Source of the DNA: Choanephora cucurbitarum
Lineage: Eukaryota > Mucoromycota > Mucoromycetes > Mucorales > Choanephoraceae
DNA length: 64,000 nucleotides
Direction of reading: 5' to 3'
Assembly (NCBI GenBank): GCA_025331435.1
Contig: JAIWNI010000055.1
Location: 1 to 64,000, forward strand
Positions 36,102-46,514 of this stretch are shown in pieces; the first letter of the stretch is position 1, and each line of letters starts with the position of its first letter. The notes under the pieces were generated by a model, which was given only the letters and a program-made list of their open reading frames with translations, was not told where the DNA came from and did no database searches. The position numbers and the translations under genes are program-made.

Positions 36102-36242
36102 GCTGATGATAGAGATAGGAAAAAAAGAAAGAACTAATAAGAAAAAATAGGAAGAGAGAAAATGAATGCTTCATCTAAGCCACCTTTGAAATAAACCTAT
36201 TTCTTTTTTTTGCATAAATCCTTTTTCTTTTCTTCAAACCCA

Positions 36243-38059
36243 ATGACTGATTTCGAACAAAAGAGCCAAACTTTCTGGCGATGGCTTGAAAAGAACAATG
36301 CTACACTGAGTGAGAAGATAGCTATTCAAGATTATCGCTCAGAAGGAGCAGGCCGTGGTGTAGTTGCTACTGAGGATATCAAGGTAAACTAAAGCGCATA
36401 TAAAAAGAGAAGAGCTTATTGAAATGAATGGCTACCAGGAAGGAGAGCTTTTGTTTTCGTTACCCAGAAGTATCCTCTTGTCTCCATTGACAAGTGAAGT
36501 AGCCAAAATGGATGGACTTAAGGAAGAAATAAGCCAATTGAATGGATGGAGTCCATTGTTTGTCTGTATGATGTATGAAATTCAAAAGGAGAACTCTTTC
36601 TGGAAGCCTTATTTCGGTAAAGCAGCCCATACAGATGAGTCAATTGTTGGCTAACACCTTTTTTCTTGAAACAAAAAGACGTCTTGCCTAAACAATTTAG
36701 TACACCTATGTTTTGGCAGCAGCAAGAATTGAAAGAGTTAGAGGGCACTGATATTCCTTGTAAGTTCCCTTTTTTTTTTCTTCTGACAATTGTCAATAAG
36801 TCGATTTAGAGACTGATTTAATCGAATAGCCAAAATTGGTAAAGAAGAGGCCGAAGCTTTGTTTGAGAATGAAATCAAGCCATTGTTTGAGGTAACAGAA
36901 GGAATTTATCCATGTTCTACATGTGATGACTAACGATAAAAGGGGAACAGAAATATCCTAATGTATTCAAACCCGAGATTCACACATTAGATCTGTTTCA
37001 TACCTGCGGTTCATTGATTATGGCTTATAGTTTCAACGATGAACTTCAAAATGAAAAGAAAGGAGAAGAGGAAGAGGAAGAGGAGGACGAGGACGAGGAG
37101 GAAGATACTAGTTTTATTGCCATGGTTCCTATGGCAGATATGTTAAACCATAAGACAGGCTATAACAACGCTCGCTTATTTCATGAAACAGACAGTCTTC
37201 AGATGAGAGCCATCAAGGACATTCAAAAAGGGCAACAAATATACAACACTTATGGCGATCTGTGTAATGCTGATCTGTTGCGCAAATACGGATTTACTGA
37301 TGAAAAGAACGAATTCGATTTGGTCGAGATTGATGGTCCCTTGGTTGTCCAGAATTGTTGTCCCGACCAAGACAAATTATTGGTCGAAAAAAAGGTACTT
37401 TTAAAATAGGAACAGTTTAGCCGCTTTAGGCTTATATCAGGCTGATCATTCTCTTTGTATAAAAATAGATTGATTTCTTGATGGAAGAAGGCGTATTAGA
37501 TGAGTAAGTTTGAACGATATGATTAAAGGCTGCGTCTTGACCTTTGAATTGAATAGATGTTTTGTTATTGACACAACATACGAAATTCCAGCCGAGCTTA
37601 TCGTTTCTGGTATGTGTGTAACCTACAAGATAATTTTACCTATTCTGGAAATTAATGTTCTTATTAGTGCATGTCTTATCGACATCTTTGGATGAGTTTG
37701 AAAAGATGGAAGAAAGGCAAAAATTACCCAAGCCCAGGTTGACGAAAGAGGCTAAGGATACAATCCGTGCTGTTCTAGAACAGAGACTGTCTAGATACCC
37801 AACATCATTAGAAGTAAGCTATCTAAGGCAGATCAGAAAGCATAAAAAACTAAGTCTATTTTAGGATGATATATCCTTATTAGAAGCCACAACAGATGTT
37901 AATAAGAAGAACGCTTTGATTGTTCGAACAGGCGAGAAGAAGATCCTGAAGGCTGCTTTGGCCACTTTGGACTCCATGCCAACCGTTGCTATGGATACAA
38001 ACAAAAGATCTGCATCAAAGCCAACTCAACAGAAAGATAGAAAGAAGCAAAAGGTCTAA
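36243..38059 (+). CDS. SET-domain lysine methyltransferase (RKM4/SETD6-like)
   Basis: At least eight short-intron exons beginning MTDFEQKSQTFWRWLEKNNA. The SET N-terminal part includes YRSEGAGRGVVATEDIK and EGELLFSLPRSILLSPL. After an i-SET region come HTLDLFHTCGSLIMAYSF, an acidic insert (Glu/Asp run encoded near 37060-37105) and the cofactor motif MVPMADMLNH with IYNTYGDLCNADLLRKYGF. The tail reads FDLVEIDGPLVVQNC and ends with a Lys-rich KPTQQKDRKKQKV. NH and GxY are the S-adenosylmethionine and catalytic elements. Yeast Rkm4 methylates ribosomal protein L42; human SETD6 methylates RelA. The precise substrate here is inferred from family only. Exon edges are approximate. Confidence 0.85.
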
Positions 38060-38223
38060 ATAAAGAAAACAATATTATTTTTTTATATGATAGAAAAAAG
38101 AAAATATGACCAAAAATAGGCATTTAATTAATTGTTATTTTAGTCAGACTTTATCTATTTATACAGCAACTTACTTTCTCTCTTTTTCTTCTCTCTCTTC
38201 CTCTTCCTTGTTTTTAGCTATAA

Positions 38224-38950
38224 ATGATTGTAGTTTCCACTTTGAATACAGACGCAGACTTTCATTCAGGACTGTCACATAATCTTTCCTTGCGTGTTCG
38301 ACACGGCACTGATCATTTAATACTGTACACTGCTTACAATGTCAAGTCACTATTGGAATGTTCAAGAGAAAGAACATCTTATCAACAAAGGCTATTACCT
38401 ACTTTATCTGTATTTGTTCGCCATCTATTCCATCATTGCCAATTGACGCCTACTCTCTTGGTGGTGACACTTATCTATCTCCAAAGGTTAAAAGAAGGGT
38501 TACCACTTCACTCGAAAGGAGGTAGGTTATGTGTTATCTGGTAACGAGAGCAAATTGGCTAACATGACTTTAGAATTTGATACGCCCTACAAAATATTTA
38601 TCGCAGCAGTTGTCTTGGCAACTAAATTTATTGAAGACAAAAGCACCATTACTCAATCTATTTACCGATTTATTTCTCCGCTCTACAAAGCCAGAGACAT
38701 AAACGAGATGGAAAGAAGCTTTTTAGGTAAGAGATAAGCAAGAAGTTTTGTTTTATTCATCTATCTGACCTGACACATTCTGTTTTTTTCCTTGTATTTA
38801 GGTGTTGTTAAGGTAAAAGCTTATTGCTGAAACGATAGATGGCATACGTAACTAACATTCCTAATATAGTATAACCTGTTTGTTGACCTGTCAGAAGTTC
38901 ATGAATTTGTTAAAAACCACAAAGATCTACTTGAATTTGACTTCCAATAA
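38224..38950 (+). CDS. PHO80/PCL-type cyclin (181 codons, contains an 11-nt exon)
   Basis: Exons 38224-38521, 38574-38726, 38802-38812 and 38870-38950 sum to 543 nt (180 residues plus stop). The spliced protein reads LYLQ-like helices (TLLVVTLIYLQRLKEGLPLH), KGEFDTPYKIFIAAVVLATK, FIEDKSTITQSIYRFISPLY, INEMERSFLGVVKYNLFVDL and ends LLEFDFQ. This is a single cyclin box typical of Pho85 cyclins, which pair with a Cdk5/Pho85 kinase. Exon 3 is only 11 nt (GTGTTGTTAAG), flanked by ATTTAG and GTAAAA. Without it the conserved GVVKYNL block is lost and the frame breaks. The start lies 165 bp after the methyltransferase stop on the same strand. Confidence 0.88.
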
Positions 38951-39287
38951 GTAACAAGATACCCCCCCTCACTTTGTAAAGTGAATTGTTGTAAATAAGC
39001 CTTATTCAGGAGAAAGAAAAGATGTTGTATACCGTTTTTTAAAGAAAGTATCTTTTTCTTTTTTGATTAAATAAAGAAGAAAATGCAAATATCGAGCGAA
39101 TGAAGATGTAGTGTAAAGAACACCTATTCTTTGAATGTTACTATGGCATCTCAAGAAAGAGAAATAGCCTTTGACTTATGATTGGCCAGCTTTGTGATGC
39201 TGGTTTCTAAATTAGTTAAGGCCCTCTGGTCACACTATTAGTTTTTTTTTTCTCTCTCTCTTCTTCTATATTTTTTTTTTGCATAGA

Positions 39288-39812
39288 ATGTATATTACAA
39301 ACTGGGACGAATTTCAAAAGGCTGCAGAAGACATATATACAGCTTCTCCCGAACAAGTAAATGAAGAAGGCGTTTTAGTCCGATTTTTCAATTCTTACGA
39401 GATCTTTTTTAGACACGTTATGTTCATACTTTTCAACGTTCAGATGGCGATCTTGTTTTGAAAGTGACAGACGATAGAACAGTAAATACATACATAAAAG
39501 GAAGGGAAATACTGTTTAGATGACTGAAAACCAAAGTTTTTAGTTGGTGAAGTACAAGACAAACCAAATGACGGACCTTAAGAAGTTCATTGCTCTAAAC
39601 AGTGAATTGATGTTGAAGATGATGAATAAAGAGATGGGTAAATATACACACACATATTATAGATACGCGTGATATTGACTACAGCGATAGATGAAGATAC
39701 AGTGATACCCGATGCTACACCAATTTCTGTAGCAAAAAACAGTGTTCCTGAAGTGAAGACAGCTTCACCAAAGCAAACACCAAAAGGAAAGAAGGGAAAA
39801 AAGAGACGATAA
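39288..39812 (+). CDS. SRP9: Signal recognition particle subunit SRP9
   Basis: Four exons. MYITNWDEFQKAAEDIYTAS starts at 39288. Exon 2, after a TTTTAG acceptor, reads TRYVHTFQRSDGDLVLKVTD. Exon 3 reads LVKYKTNQMTDLKKFIALNS and exon 4 is a low-complexity tail ending PKGKKGKKRR. The TNWxEF start, RxSDGxLxxKVTDD and VKYKT(N/D)Q blocks match human SRP9. SRP9 pairs with SRP14 on the Alu domain and slows elongation while SRP docks at the ER. The basic C-terminal extension is longer than in the human protein, as in fungal Srp21. Length is about 110 residues. Confidence 0.92.
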
Positions 39813-39938
39813 ACTCCCCCCCCCCCTCACCCACAAAAATCACACGCAATGGTAGTAACAGTAATAATAAAGAAAAAGCGATTATTTTCTATTTTCTTAA
39901 GAGAAATTGTATGTTTATTTATACTATATACAACAAGC

Positions 39939-40321
39939 TTATTGTTGGTAAGAGAAGACGTTCTTCAAGTCTATTTTAAAGAGAAAAGTTAGTGGTGGAC
40001 ACACTCCAAGGTGCTTTCGTTTACTTACAGCCATCTTGTTGAGAGAGACGGTTGAGGGCATCGTCAGACTCAGCTTCCTTACGGAGGAAACCACAGAAGG
40101 CGTAGGTGGAGAAGGTGTTTTGGGCACGACCTTCAGCATCAACATCAGCAATGTTGATTTGAACAGAGGCATGGTCCTTGGCAGTGATGAGACGGTTAGT
40201 GGCAGAGCTATGGTTGAAAACAAAAAAAAAGTAAGCAAGATGATAGAAATCATGAGGTTGTACTACTTTACCACTTGCGAGGAATGTAGAGGTCGATAAC
40301 TTGGCCTTCAGAGTTCTCCAT
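39939..40321 (-). CDS. RPS21: Cytosolic ribosomal protein eS21
   Basis: Three exons. Exon 1 (about 40273-40321) encodes [17 protein letters not shown]. Exon 2 encodes [20 protein letters not shown] and [20 protein letters not shown], ending RLSQQDG. Exon 3 starts at a TAG acceptor near 39977 and completes a codon to give [10 protein letters not shown], stop at 39939. This is the complete 87-residue eS21 sequence of the 40S platform/head region. Its 3' end faces SRP9, whose stop is 126 bp away. Confidence 0.95.
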
Positions 40322-41876
40322 TTTTTATAAGGGTCGAAAAGAGAAAGAACTAGTCCACTGGCACACTTCTTTAGCCAAAATAAAAACAATTTTTTTTCTT
40401 ACTCCCCTCCCCCTAGTCTACCAAGCCACATCACTGGAAATTTTTGGTACCCCCAAAAAAGGCTTAGAATCTTTTACAGCTAAAAAATATATGAAAGATG
40501 CAAGTAGTGTGTTTGGCTTCACCAAGGCTATTGAACAGTCTTTATAGTACTGTCACTTCAATTGAATAGAACATGTATAAGACTCAACTTGGTCTATGCT
40601 GTAATTATGTATAAGAGGCTCTCATATGTCTCTTGAATGGCTATAGTTACAATGCAAATAGGCTGACTATCGGCCCTAACAAACGAACGTCTACATGCAT
40701 TGGTTTATGCTGTCAATACAGAAACGAGTTCGATATATCTAAATGACCAACGAAATTAGCGAGTCACGTTTTGCCAATAAAAAACTTACTTGAGTCGATT
40801 ATCATGCTTCATGTGCAGCCAATACATTTACAAAAAAAGACGTTGTTTTGTTATTGAAATCAGTGTTGGAGTGATTAATGGTTCTTGAGAGAGCAGGGAG
40901 AGTTTGTTGGAAGAGCAAAGAGCAGATAGTTTGTCTTTTGAACTTGTATTACAACAATTTCGGACAGAATTGTAGCAGACGAAGGAATTTTTGACTACTT
41001 TACTTTGCTTAATAGTATGCGATTTTGCATAAGTAAGCTTGTTGAAACAATAGACACATTTTTGCCAAGTATAGTTTGCATTGGTGGTACAAACAGTTGC
41101 ATATCTTGAATATGTGTCATGCTTCTAAATATCACCATATCTTAGATTACCTTAAATTCTTGAGCCTACACCATACCTGTGGTCACCAATCATCATCACC
41201 AAGTCTTTTCTTCTCTGATATCTTCTTTGAGAGGGCCTGTTCTTCGGATGTGTCAAACATCACAAAATTACAGAATTGCACAAGAAGTACGCTGAAGCTA
41301 TTCAATGGTACAGTACAAATCATAATATTCAGTCATAAAGACTGAAATGGATGGATAAAATTCATGCAATTTTATCTCTTCCTCATTGAAACTCATCTCA
41401 AAAAGTCATAACTGTCAATATCAATAAACCTGATATAGGTGAACGACCACTCAACCAGATGCCTTATCCTTCTATCACAAGATAGGCCATTGTATCTCGA
41501 AATACAATAAGGACAAACTGATTTTAATATGCAACAATCGAGTAAAAAGCCTAAATTCTGAGCCTAAATGAGAGTTCATTAACTAGATTAAAGGTATTAT
41601 TGAATAACCTTCTAATACAACATAGTCTAAACCTTTGATCAGATCTTGAGCTTTGGAAGTACATAAAAGCTAAAGTATCTCAAGAAGCTACCTTTACGAC
41701 TTTGAAAAAAAGATTAGCTTGCACCGACTCCCTTTGATTTTCTCTTAATTCGTTAGTCATTTGGATGTATTCAAAAGGTTTCATCCGGAGTTTAAATAGC
41801 TTTCATCATAGCCCATAATGTTGTTAACTTCTTTTTCACCTGTGATTTTTTTCTGTACAAGACAAACTAGCTCAAT
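40322..41876. other. Intergenic, divergent promoters, no gene seen
   Basis: 1.55 kb of AT-rich sequence between the eS21 and E2 start codons. A pyrimidine-rich stretch lies at about 40390-40420 near the eS21 start. A plus frame at 41076-41345 has no protein character. Confidence 0.55.
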
Positions 41877-42650
41877 ATGCCACCCAACATGCACAAACGT
41901 ATTTTGAACGAGATAGAGGATGTCAACAGCGACAATACAGCTCCCCTATTTGTGTATGTTCCTCAAGAAAGCAACATGTGTAAAGTGAATGACATCTCGC
42001 ACATCACTCTTGACTTAATCATTTCCTGACTTTTAGATCATATCATCGGCTCAATAGAAGGACCACCCGACTCACCATACGAAGGTTGCTTCATTTGTGA
42101 AAAAATAAACAGAGATAACATCTAACATGAGTAGCATAGGCGGTACTTTCTTACTTGATATCAATCTGAATGTATAAGTAGGATACGCACTTCTGTAGCA
42201 TTATACTGACTATCTGCTTTGTTTATGAAGGATAACCACCCTTTTGGTCCACCCAATATCAAATTCATCACTAAAGTGTATCATCCTAATGTCAGCTCAC
42301 AAACAGTAAGTGAAGGCTCTATATTCTACAGTTTTATTTCTCTAACCAGATTATTAGGGTGCTATTTGTCTGGTAAACTAAGAGAGATCTTTAATTGATG
42401 ACACAAAAGCTGAAAAAAAAATTAGGATGTTTTGAAAAGCAACTGGTCTCCTGCAATGACACTAAGAACTAGTCTGATGTCAATTCAAGCTTTGCTGGGT
42501 GCTCCAGATGCCTCCTCGCCTCAAGATTATCAGGTTGCTAAGGTCTACACTGCTGATTTTCCAGAGTTCCTTAATGAAGCCAAGCTTTGGACAAGGACTT
42601 ATGCTAATCAGTCATTAAATGCTTACATAGATGCAACATTTGAAAACTAA
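41877..42650 (+). CDS. UBC1: Ubiquitin-conjugating enzyme E2, UBC1/UBE2K class without a UBA domain
   Basis: Six short exons. The spliced protein reads MPPNMHKRILNEIEDVNSDN, YHIIGSIEGPPDSPYEGGTF, DNHPFGPPNIKFITKVYHPN, SSQTGAICL, DVLKSNWSPAMTLRTSLMSI and QALLGAPDASSPQDYQVAKV. The active-site cysteine is in GAICL (near 42369), just before an intron with donor GTAAAC. TKVYHPN and ILKxxWSP are UBE2K/Ubc1 features, an E2 that extends Lys48 chains. Those relatives carry a C-terminal UBA domain. Here the protein stops soon after the E2 fold (NQSLNAYIDATFEN), at about 165 residues, so the UBA appears absent unless a further exon is used. Confidence 0.88.
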
Positions 42651-42792
42651 GAAATGTATAAACAGGATTACTTTTTTTTTTCTTATAAAAAACGTCAATA
42701 GGTCAAGTAAGATAGGCAGACAAGACATCAACTACTTGATTCATTGAGGGACGCTATGTATTTTAGATATGTTTAGTTTTAGTTGAGCTCAT

Positions 42793-44731
42793 TTAGTTTT
42801 CTGCTGTACTTGCCAATTTTGATTCACCCTCCCACATCTCCATAATTAACATCAGTAATTGATGAGGGTAAATCTGACTTAGCTTTCCTAAAGGTGGTCT
42901 TGTATGATGCTCCTTCACTGCCACATAAAGAGCATGTTCAGTCAAATCTAACTTGATGTTAATAGAAGAGCAAATACATGTGAAAGTGTGTGGAGAGTAT
43001 ACCTTGAAAGGGATATCCATATTCTCCCCAGCTCAGGATTTCCCAAAATATTAGCCCACATGCATACACCTTTATAATATACAGAATGAGTCTTTTCCGT
43101 CTTAAACAGAAGGTTGTAGCAACAATTTTAACTTACATCCACCTATAAGTAGCAGTTAAGCAGAAGAACATGAGAATTAATTAGGTACAATTAAAACAAC
43201 TTACTTTTTCAGTATAACTTGGATTCGAAGACCAATATTCAGGTGCTACATGATGCATTAGTAGCTATTGACTTTACAGGAACAACACTACCTTGCCTTA
43301 AAATAAGAAATTGATAAGCATCAATCTGTATCTTAATCTTGTACAAACAACTAGCTTACCAATTAGGTGTACCACAATGTGTATGCATCAGTACATTTGC
43401 TTTTGGCCTAATTCTTGCTAAGCCAAAATCATTGACTTTAGCTCTATCATCTCCCGAAATCTAATAGTTGAACCTTGTTTATACTGGGTAAACTTGTATT
43501 ATCCTGCTACTGATTATTTACCAAGATATTCATCGATTTCAAATCCTATGCTCTATACAGGTAAGAAGGAGAGTTTGGAGATGGCCAATAAAGGACCTTC
43601 TCTATATATATTTTTTTCTTTACTTACTCTGTGAATGATAGAAGGTCTAAAAAAAAGTATAAATAACTCAACAAATGATACTCAAAAAGATACAGTAGAC
43701 TTACCTTCTCGTATGCAAATAAGAGACACCAAGTGCTATATCATACATATACATCACCTTGTGGGTATTGTCAGTTGAATTCAAGTAAATGCTCAAGCAT
43801 GCTTTACCAATTGAGAGAAATTAGGCTTCTTGTAATTTCGAATGACATCAAACAAATCGCCTTTGGAGCACAACTCGGTGATGATACACAAGTGTTGGGG
43901 ATTTGTGCAGACACCAATAAAGCGAATTACATTTTCATGTCTCAATTGCCTATAGCATACATACAATACGTTAAATGCATTGCTGGCTAACTTTAAAGAT
44001 AACTTACTTTAGCACATTGATCTCGTGCTTAATTTCTTCCAAGTCCACTTGATTGAAATGAGTTAAGCGTAACTCGCCAATAGCCACTGGTTCCTGATAT
44101 AGCTCATCTGTATCAGTTCTCTTTCAGTCCAGAATAGTTTTCAAACTTACACCCTTATAGGAACCTATGATATAGACACGTTTGTTCGAACTGTTTCTTC
44201 TTTCTTGGATAAACACATACCTGCAAAACAATCCTTAAATCCCCCACTCCCAAGCTTTTTCCCTACTTGGAGTAAATGATAGGGAATATCATAGTCTGGA
44301 TTCTTGTCATCAAGAAACAACATGGACAGGTCACGTGAATTCAATTCAAGTCGTTGTTGAGGAGGTAATGTAGAGGAAGAGTCTGGTAACAATTCCAATG
44401 CAGTGTAAAGCCTTGGAGTCGAAGGTGCTGGAACGAGACGAATGTTTTCTTTCTATCCCAATGCATAAGTAACCTATTTTGTCTTACTCAATCAACTCAC
44501 CCAGCTAATCAAATCCTCTATCAATTCAGCCTTGGCTCCTTCTGTCCTCAATCCTCTCTCTTGACAATATTCTATGATATCAGCCAACATAAGCTTGTCT
44601 AGAGAGTCTCGATCAATTATCTAAAAGAAAAAAAAGGCCATGTCTTTATACCTTTACGCAAATGATCTATATGAAATGAAGCATACCTCAAGTGATGAAT
44701 CGATATGTCTACTCAAGATTTCAAACATCAT
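42793..44731 (-). CDS. SAP-domain protein kinase with microexons and displaced ATP-binding lysine
   Basis: Fifteen exons, 5' to 3': 44687-44731, 44501-44620, 44221-44452, 44151-44164, 44008-44093, 43808-43949, 43705-43757, 43628-43646, 43522-43545, 43360-43460, 43292-43296, 43205-43245, 43137-43142, 43003-43069, 42793-42947. They total 1110 nt, 369 residues. The N-terminus has a SAP-like helix pair (SLDKLMLADIIEYCQERGLR then KAELIEDLIS). The tyrosine-kinase-like catalytic domain follows: KKLGSGGFKDCFAGSYKG, EPVAIGELRL, EIKHEINVLKQLRHENV, ITELCSKGDLFDVI, IIHRDLKSMNIL, NDFGLARI, CGTPNWQAPEYW and VDVYACGLIFWEILSWGEYG. HRD, DFG, APE and the subdomain IX Asp are intact. The VAIK lysine is Gly, while a Lys in GGFKD matches the WNK lysine site. 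Substrates unknown; activity is inferred, not shown. Confidence 0.85.
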
Positions 44732-45112
44732 AATGAAGGTATTGGAGAAAAAGAAAACCATATGAAACCTCCTTTCGCATCTTTACTCTTATGTCTCTAT
44801 CAGCTGATGGTGATATTGAAATACAGCATAGTAATACAACATGTGACGAAGACACAAACATATGCTTATTATGAGCCTGAAAGAGTGGGGATATCTTATC
44901 TTTTCTTAGTGTAGGCTAAATGGTAGCTACAAAGTTGTACGAAATGATACTTTTTTTTTATTTTGAGAAAAACTGCTTGTAGAAATGCCATTATGCTAAA
45001 ATTACTCCCCTTAAGACTACATAATAAAGAAGTATCTACATAATCTCAAATGAATTAGCATTGTAACACCTTTACATTAAACCGAGTATATGCTTTATTA
45101 GTTGACACTTTT

Positions 45113-46514
45113 TTATATATAATAAGAAGCAAGTGCACCTATGAAGGCAACAGCAGCAGTGGTAACATGAATATAAGAAGAAGATGCTATGCTTTGTTCG
45201 CTTTTTTTTTTGTGTTTACTGTTATTAAAATCAATTTGTCCAATATCTCGCTTTTTTCTCCCTCTAGTCTGTGCATTTACCTTTTTGTGGGTAACTCTAC
45301 ATTTAGCCCTTTCCATGCCTTTTCGACAAAAAGGGTTTTTCCTTTGATGGTAGAAACAACCCAACTTCCAAAATGAAGACCTCCAAAGAATTTCAAATAG
45401 CCGGAACCTTTGTTTGAGCCAAAGCTAACAAAAATACCATCAAAATGTTTGCTGTATACTACGGAAGGTTGTTGATTATGCAGGGCCATCAAACTTAAAT
45501 TCTCAACGAGTACGGCCGTCTGGTACTTGATGATGTTTGCCATCTTTGGATCTTCCAAACCGGCCACATCGCCCAAAGTAAACACATGAGGGAAGATAGG
45601 ATCATCTACTTGAAGCGTGCTCTTTACTTTGATATATCCATCACGTTTAATCAGGCGGCGCCCCATCTCAGTATGCTTGAGCCATGAAGTACCAGGTCGA
45701 TTTCCAGCAGCCATAAAAACGAGGTCGATGTTTTCCACAGTAGATCCATTGATCAGATTGACAGTACCGCCCTGAGGTTTATAGAAGGGCTCACCGGGAG
45801 ATCCCTCCACGACAGCTTTGGTATTAAAGACGTTTTCTACATGATTTTCACTTAGCAGTTTGTTCATACTACTGCGCATTTTAGGCGTAATACCGATGGC
45901 ATCATTTAGGTAGTTGCTTTCGCTATGAACAATGACCAGTCTCTTTTCTGGGTAATGCTCGCGAATTTCGCCTGCAAGCTCAATACCTACTGGACCACCA
46001 CCAACGATGAGGATTGATCGAGCGGCTTTGATTTCAGATTGAGCGGCTCTGAAGCCATCAACAATTGCTTGGTAGTCTGTATGAGGCGACTTGAAAGGAG
46101 CAGGGTAGTCTGTGCCTGTAGCTATGATCAAATAATCGTACGAGATTTCATTACCAAACTCTGGCACTTGTTGATCCAATATGATCTTGTTGGTGTAGAA
46201 CTCAGAAGCTTTAGCTTTGATGGTCTTATGTCTCTTGTCTTGGAAAAGGTTAGTGTATGGAATGAGCATCTTGTCCTCCTATTCAATGACTGCTGCTCTG
46301 GGACTAGCAATACAGTAAAAAAAAATGCGAATTCTATAGGTTACCAAGGATAGTCAATGACCGTTTCAAAGTTGTCGTATAGAATCAAATTTACTTTCTC
46401 GATCAAAATAATATGGTGCTCCTGGTCGTTTGCTTTGGAAAGGGCTTTTTCAAGTGCAATAGCAGTTTGAGTTCCTGCAAAACTACCACCAATGATGACA
46501 ATATTTTTAACCAT
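45113..46514 (-). CDS. AIFM2/FSP1-like NAD(P)H oxidoreductase with C-terminal anchor; N-terminal segment damaged or spliced out
   Basis: Exon 1 (46395-46514) encodes MVKNIVIIGGSFAGTQTAIA and HHIILIEK, a FAD-binding Rossmann start. The main exon (about 45294-46278) reads EDKMLIPYTNLF, YDYLIIATGTDYPAP, SILIVGGGPVGIELAGEI (NAD site), VFMAAGNRPGTSW and VFTLGDVAGL. A short final exon after an intron (GTAAAT to AACAG) adds YIHVTTAAVAFIGALASYYI, a hydrophobic tail anchor. Relatives reduce ubiquinone or act as AIF-like oxidoreductases. The segment 46279-46333 encodes the conserved SPRAAVIE block but is broken by a one-base shift in a T9 run and an in-frame TAG. A 116-nt intron (46279-46394) would remove it and keep frame. 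Whether the product is active is uncertain. Confidence 0.8.

Noticed and set aside
41076..41345. Plus frame of 89 codons upstream of the E2 gene
   Set aside because: Composition and residue pattern look random; no conserved motif.
46279..46290. A 12-nt intron (GTCATTGAATAG) to remove the in-frame TAG of the AIFM2-like gene
   Set aside because: Far below the smallest plausible spliceosomal intron; the 116-nt alternative is more reasonable.
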